Positions 42,465-46,556 of a DNA stretch of 46,556 nt are shown here, one piece after another. The stretch comes from PALSA-1296 sp037143335 (GTDB lineage Bacteria; Bacteroidota; Ignavibacteria; Palsa-1295): contig JBAWZA010000021.1 of assembly GCA_037143335.1 (NCBI GenBank), forward strand, positions 1 to 46,556. Direction: 5' to 3'. The translations under genes and the position numbers were made by a program. Each line of letters opens with the position of its first letter. Positions within the stretch are counted from its first letter, which is position 1. The notes beneath the pieces are model-generated. The model saw only the letters and a list, made by a program, of their open reading frames with translations. It had not been told where the DNA came from and did not search any database.

Positions 42465-42499
42465 AAAATGCAAATAATTTCCGAAAACACTTGCATTTT
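42465..42499. promoter_or_regulatory. 9-bp inverted repeat overlapping the -33 element
   Basis: AAAATGCAA (42465-42473) and TTGCATTTT (42491-42499) are perfect inverted copies 17 nt apart. The right arm contains the TTG taken as the -33 element of the downstream promoter. The placement fits an operator for a dimeric regulator. There are too few G-C pairs for a terminator. Confidence 0.45.
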
Positions 42500-42521
42500 C
42501 CAATTTTATGTTGTATATTTG
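42491..42521 (+). promoter_or_regulatory. Bacteroidota-type promoter of the giant surface gene
   Basis: TTG (42491-42493), a 20-nt spacer, and TATATTTG (42514-42521) match the TTG/TAnnTTTG consensus. Transcription would begin near 42526, about 105 nt before the ATG. The -7 octamer is identical to those of the two tandem surface-protein genes. Confidence 0.75.
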
Positions 42522-42631
42522 AACTGGACAAGACGCGACGAAATACTCCGACAGGCAACACTTCGCTGTATCACGACTCCCCTGCCCGTGACCCACTTAA
42601 TGCATTAACTAAAAATTAGATAATCAACATC

Positions 42632-45600
42632 ATGAAAACACTTAAAGCATCACGCAACCAAAACCGCGTAACCCACACACACACACACTTTACAGCCTTT
42701 TTAGGAAAAACCATGCTTGCATATTTAGCAGTGGTATTGTGCTTCTCGGCTGGGGTAAGGGGGCAGAATTTTGTATATGCAACAGGAATAAATCAGTACA
42801 AGGTTGTTGATGGCACACACTATTCATCAACTGATCCCACGTTGGATATGACGATGGATTGCCTTGCAGCAAACGGTTATGGGCAATGGACGTGCTCGTC
42901 AAGTATTGGGACACTTGGTTCAATTTCAGACCATCCATGGGTTTTTAGTCCAAATCAAGAAGAAGTTACATCAGGCGCGAGCTGGAATCTATCAAGTAGT
43001 TCTCACCAAAAAGGGTGGTTTCTTTTGAGTAATCTTTTGGCAAAGCCTTCTGAGAAGTATGTGAGTAGTAGTTCCTCACATCCCGGATGTCAGCCCCCTG
43101 GTATCGTCTCCGGCGGTGAATTTAATACAACGTATCCGACAACTCCGAAAGTAGTAGCGAACCTTGACGGAAGGGCACGCTACGTTTGGGGTGAGCCAAC
43201 GAACAGGCTCACATTTAAGGTTGAAGGTTTTAATGATGCGAGGGGATCCGACGTAAACGATCGGCAAATAAATATCACATTAGATGGACTCCCAAACCCA
43301 CCAATCAATAGACAAATAATCCAAAAGCCGATATTCAACTATCCTAGTGGTGGCGGAGATGTAACGACGAAGGATGCAGGAAACACAGATCGCCAAATTG
43401 ACAATAGCGAAACAGATAAGCGAGATGAATTTGATATCGCAATTGATAAAAAATTTCTCTATATTGTTTGGAATTCCGGTGGAAGTATCTATGCGAAGGC
43501 AATCAATTTAACGGACGGAACAACAGCAACAACGGCTTTTCTTGTCGCCACTGGTACACGCCCCACGGTTGCTTGCGATGTAAGAGCGAATTCGAATACA
43601 CCGTCTTTTGTAGTAAGTTGGATCAATGGTGGAAATATTAAAGTGGCAGAATATAATGGCAATGCTGTACAACATGGTGGTATCGAAACGCTTCCGAAAA
43701 CATATAACAACCCAAGCTCAACGAGTCCAGCCACATTCAATTATACCTGTAATCCAACTCATGCGCGGGTTGTCGTATCAAGTAGAGCAAGTGTATCAAC
43801 CCACGTCATTAGTGTTTATGTAAGAGAATGTGATGAGCTGGTGTATTATGATGCAATTACCTGGAATCCTACGAACGACATTGCATGGTATGTAGATGGA
43901 ATTCGACCGTACCAAGGAACAGGTACCTATCCATTTCCATCCCCGATCCCGCAAAATGCCTTCGATCATCGGAATGGCGTTCTTGCGATTGTTGATAATC
44001 CGATTGTTGCTTTTGCAAATCCCTATGATGGAACTTCTACTTTCGACGAGTTTTATTGCCTATATCAATTAGCAGTAAATAATAATGGCGGTGCGACAGC
44101 TTATGAGAATCCGCTTATTAAAGTCCAGTGTGCCTATAACGGATTTGGAAATAATCCTCATAGCAATAGTGCCGATACAAGGTTGTTACTTAATCAAGAA
44201 CATCCCACCAGCGGTAGCGGACCTGATCTCGTAGTTGACGATCCTACGAGCTACTGTGCGGCAGCGAATCAGATGGGCATCCATATGCATTGGAGAAGTG
44301 TATATGCACCCGTCGGTGCTACATCGGCGCAACTAAATCATTACTACGTTCGAATTGATAAGGATTTCAACGAAGATATTGAGGAGCATACATTACTCAC
44401 GAACGTTTGCCTAATATCAGCGAACTGTAAGTTGCTTGATGGAGTAAAGATGACTATTTGGTCTGATCCAAATTATGGTGCAGTAATCGGTGGAAGTACA
44501 TCAAGTGGAATGTATTGGCAATATCCAGGTAACGTGAGCGCTGATGGAGTTTTCCTGGCACAAGATAATATAGGCACATTAAAATACACATCCAATTTCG
44601 ACCTTACCGTCGGGTCTGCAAGTGGAAGCACGACAGCAAATCTATATACAATGCCTGTTTGCAATATCGCCAAAACTGGAAGTGCAGGTTCGATTACGGT
44701 TAATTCTGGTTCCACATGGGATTATTATGGTAGTAGCGCAACACCGTCTTCGGGATGGATACACAACTGGAATTTCGCGGGAGGTCCAACAATAAATCTG
44801 AATGGTCCTAGTACTGGGCCTACTGCACCTAATCTGAATATACACGGCGGTGCGATATTTTGGGAGTGTCCGGTTTTGAATGCGGATCATGCGATGGTAA
44901 ATGTACTCTTTGAACCAACAATACGAATTATTTCACCTGACGGTTGCGCTGATTTGGTAGATCATCCGACTTGTCCACTAACTGGATTATTGAGAGTGAG
45001 TAATATTACAACCCTCACGGATAGCAAACTAAATTCATTTATCCCTACCGTTGACCCCACAATTGACCCATCACACATAGTGATGTTGATTTCTGGTTCT
45101 GGATCAGGTACAGTCTCAACGGATATAACATTGTCTTCTACGAGGACAGATTATACAAATTATGAATCACTTTCCGACTTCCCGACTGCTGCAGGCGGCG
45201 GATTCGGAATAATCCAGTACAATGCTTCCGGAAATGGTACCGCATCTCCGGATAGGGTTACGTTTACCGATGGTACAGCTACTGGATTTCGAATTAATGC
45301 TACTGGCCCCAGACTTGGAGGGTTCACAATTCAAGATATGACCTTCAACAAATATCCTGATCAAGCAATACACATTACCCATACGATTTTTTTCTTTCCT
45401 GTAGAATATCGGGATATAAACGTTTTAAGAAATACTTTCCAATACATGCAAAGTGGTTTGGGATACGGGATTCGTGGGATCAGAATTGAAAATTTCAACG
45501 ATGAAGACGGTTTAGGTCTGTTTGGGGAATTAAACGTTGATGGTAACAAATTTAACATTAGCAATGCAAGCTGTGACAATTGCAATGGCCGAGCAGCGAT

Positions 45601-46556
45601 TGACTTGGTATCTTCAACTGGTAATATTCGTGAAAATAATATTACTGATCACGCATACGGTACGGGGATTCTCATTGAGACGAATGGCTTGGTTTCTGCC
45701 CAACCAAGTTTTGCTTATTTATGCAATAATTATATTGCCAATATGACGGAAATTGGAATTGATGCTCAAGATTACTGGGGATATATCAAGTTGTCCCAAA
45801 TGACAAACAATACTACAGGTCTGAAATCGTCAAGTTCGAGTGTTCCAAAGATTGTTTTCTCTAGCATCAAAAATTCTACGCACGATGGTATATATGTGAG
45901 CGCTAATTCAACAGTTGATTTAAGTGGAATGCACGGTAGTACGATAGGTAGTGCAGATGTTGCAGCGTTCGATACAATTGCGAACAATGCGAGCGAGGCG
46001 GGCGCACAAGTAACCCTAGCTGCCAGTAGTGCGTTTATTCTATATGGAAACTCAGCTGCCACATTCACTTGGTCAAATTTTGGTCTTAATAATACGTATT
46101 CAACGAACTCAAACAAGTTGCTACTGCGAAGAGAATCGGGGTCGAATACAATTGACGGAACAGATCTTAGTACAAAAGCAAGCATAGACCGTAACTACTG
46201 GGGGGCAGCAAACGACCCCACAGTGGCGGGACATTCGTTATGGGATGGAACGAACACGGTTTGCCAAACTTCAATAACATATCATACCCCAACCGATTAT
46301 TCAGGTCCAAATGGATGTAATGATGATGGTGAACCGTGCTGGTCTTCTAGCGGTTCTTTCTCAACTCATCAAAAAGTCGCCGTCCCAATGTCGGTACAAG
46401 CATCTGATACGACCTGTATCAATTGGCATTCGTGGTGTCTTTATCATGCACAAAACAATACGGAACTGAAAATCCAATATGATACACTTCGCCATTATAT
46501 CGAATCATGTGCAAAAGATGATAACTCATACCAAGCATTTGCCGCAATGGATGGAG
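42632..46556 (+). CDS. Giant secreted beta-helix-type surface protein (3' end beyond window)
   Basis: An uninterrupted frame of 1308 codons runs from ATG 42632 to the right edge. The N-terminus has a charged region, THTHTH encoded by a CA repeat, and a hydrophobic core MLAYLAVVLCFSAGVRGQNF ending in a plausible signal-peptidase site. Residues of about 60-650 are beta-rich and Cys-containing with no recognised domain. From about 780 the pattern is that of right-handed parallel beta-helix repeats (GGFTIQDMTFNKY, NTFQYMQSG, GNIRENNITDHAYGTGILIE) with the typical RNYWGAAND element near residue 1190. A T9SS tail would lie beyond the window, so the secretion route is inferred. ATG 42713 is an alternative start that leaves a signal peptide without its basic region. 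Confidence 0.85.
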   Translation, partial: MKTLKASRNQNRVTHTHTHFTAFLGKTMLAYLAVVLCFSAGVRGQNFVYATGINQYKVVDGTHYSSTDPTLDMTMDCLAANGYGQWTCSSSIGTLGSISDHPWVFSPNQEEVTSGASWNLSSSSHQKGWFLLSNLLAKPSEKYVSSSSSHPGCQPPGIVSGGEFNTTYPTTPKVVANLDGRARYVWGEPTNRLTFKVEGFNDARGSDVNDRQINITLDGLPNPPINRQIIQKPIFNYPSGGGDVTTKDAGNTDRQIDNSETDKRDEFDIAIDKKFLYIVWNSGGSIYAKAINLTDGTTATTAFLVATGTRPTVACDVRANSNTPSFVVSWINGGNIKVAEYNGNAVQHGGIETLPKTYNNPSSTSPATFNYTCNPTHARVVVSSRASVSTHVISVYVRECDELVYYDAITWNPTNDIAWYVDGIRPYQGTGTYPFPSPIPQNAFDHRNGVLAIVDNPIVAFANPYDGTSTFDEFYCLYQLAVNNNGGATAYENPLIKVQCAYNGFGNNPHSNSADTRLLLNQEHPTSGSGPDLVVDDPTSYCAAANQMGIHMHWRSVYAPVGATSAQLNHYYVRIDKDFNEDIEEHTLLTNVCLISANCKLLDGVKMTIWSDPNYGAVIGGSTSSGMYWQYPGNVSADGVFLAQDNIGTLKYTSNFDLTVGSASGSTTANLYTMPVCNIAKTGSAGSITVNSGSTWDYYGSSATPSSGWIHNWNFAGGPTINLNGPSTGPTAPNLNIHGGAIFWECPVLNADHAMVNVLFEPTIRIISPDGCADLVDHPTCPLTGLLRVSNITTLTDSKLNSFIPTVDPTIDPSHIVMLISGSGSGTVSTDITLSSTRTDYTNYESLSDFPTAAGGGFGIIQYNASGNGTASPDRVTFTDGTATGFRINATGPRLGGFTIQDMTFNKYPDQAIHITHTIFFFPVEYRDINVLRNTFQYMQSGLGYGIRGIRIENFNDEDGLGLFGELNVDGNKFNISNASCDNCNGRAAIDLVSSTGNIRENNITDHAYGTGILIETNGLVSAQPSFAYLCNNYIANMTEIGIDAQDYWGYIKLSQMTNNTTGLKSSSSSVPKIVFSSIKNSTHDGIYVSANSTVDLSGMHGSTIGSADVAAFDTIANNASEAGAQVTLAASSAFILYGNSAATFTWSNFGLNNTYSTNSNKLLLRRESGSNTIDGTDLSTKASIDRNYWGAANDPTVAGHSLWDGTNTVCQTSITYHTPTDYSGPNGCNDDGEPCWSSSGSFSTHQKVAVPMSVQASDTTCINWHSWCLYHAQNNTELKIQYDTLRHYIESCAKDDNSYQAFAAMDG
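42673..42687 (+). repeat. Dinucleotide (CA)7 tract in the signal-peptide coding region
   Basis: Seven CA units plus a C lie at codons 14-19 of the giant surface gene, encoding His-Thr repeats. Gain or loss of one unit would shift the frame relative to ATG 42632 but not relative to ATG 42713. It is therefore a possible slippage site if the upstream ATG is the real start. Confidence 0.7.

Larger units (their letters stand above)
42329..42631. other. Intergenic region between rpmE and the giant surface gene
   Basis: This 303-nt gap separates divergent genes. It holds the promoter and inverted repeat described separately (42465-42521) and a leader of about 105 nt for the plus-strand gene. A frame of 72 codons at 42390-42608 overlaps the promoter and shows no family features, so I do not call it. 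I see no RNA gene. Confidence 0.6.

Noticed and set aside
42390..42608. 72-codon frame upstream of the giant surface gene
   Set aside because: It overlaps the well-formed promoter and inverted repeat, has no family resemblance, and stops just before the real gene.
1..46556. CRISPR arrays, rRNA operons or complete insertion sequences
   Set aside because: No regularly spaced direct repeats, rRNA-like sequence or transposase gene was seen in any part of the window.

Overview
This window looks like a chromosomal segment from the Bacteroidota/Chlorobiota (FCB) superphylum, probably a Kapabacteria- or Ignavibacteria-like lineage. That placement is inference. The supporting signs are several secreted proteins with type IX secretion (T9SS) type A sorting domains, promoters of the form TTG-N20/21-TAnnTTTG (the Bacteroidota-type -33/-7 pair), mostly SD-less starts with A/U-rich leaders, and a Bacteroidota-type GlmU-like sugar nucleotidyltransferase. 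An oxygen-dependent coproporphyrinogen oxidase (HemF) points to an organism that meets oxygen.

Layout. (1) 1-9189, minus strand: tuf followed by the S10/spc ribosomal cluster in classical order (rpsJ, rplC, D, W, B, rpsS, rplV, rpsC, rplP, rpmC, rpsQ, rplN, X, E, rpsN, rpsH, rplF cut by the window edge). A terminator separates tuf from rpsJ. The roughly 290-nt tuf upstream region is full of short inverted repeats. (2) 9483-10769, minus: a multi-pass membrane protein gene split by one in-frame TAG. (3) 10885-21915, plus: serS, lysA and asd, then a compact haem block (hemX-like, hemA, C, D, E, F, an unknown membrane protein, hemH) with many 1-11 nt overlaps. The unknown membrane protein occupies the place where a protoporphyrinogen oxidase would be expected. 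(4) 21929-25444, minus: a large T9SS cargo protein with Asp-box-like repeats. (5) 25598-25707: a repeat-like set of hairpins. (6) 25794-28441, minus: dnaK, a candidate 35-residue membrane peptide, and a small heat-shock protein. (7) 28659-35034, minus: two tandem T9SS surface proteins with different N-terminal heads (about 220 residues) and a C-terminal part of about 2.3 kb that appears identical. (8) 35341-42328: YihY/BrkB membrane protein, Sua5, a phytase-like secreted protein, isocitrate dehydrogenase, a four-helix-bundle protein, the GlmU-like enzyme and rpmE. (9) 42632 to the end, plus: the first 1308 codons of a giant secreted beta-helix-type protein, still open at the window edge.

How it works together. 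Most of the window is housekeeping: translation, tRNA charging and modification, lysine/DAP synthesis, haem, the TCA cycle, the cell-wall precursor UDP-GlcNAc, and chaperones. Set among these are four large exported proteins. Three carry visible T9SS sorting domains, and the three genes with a recognisable promoter share the same -33/-7 architecture. The most unusual points are the head-variable/tail-identical surface-protein pair, the unassigned membrane protein between hemF and hemH, the amber-split membrane gene, and the cruciform-like intergenic repeat.
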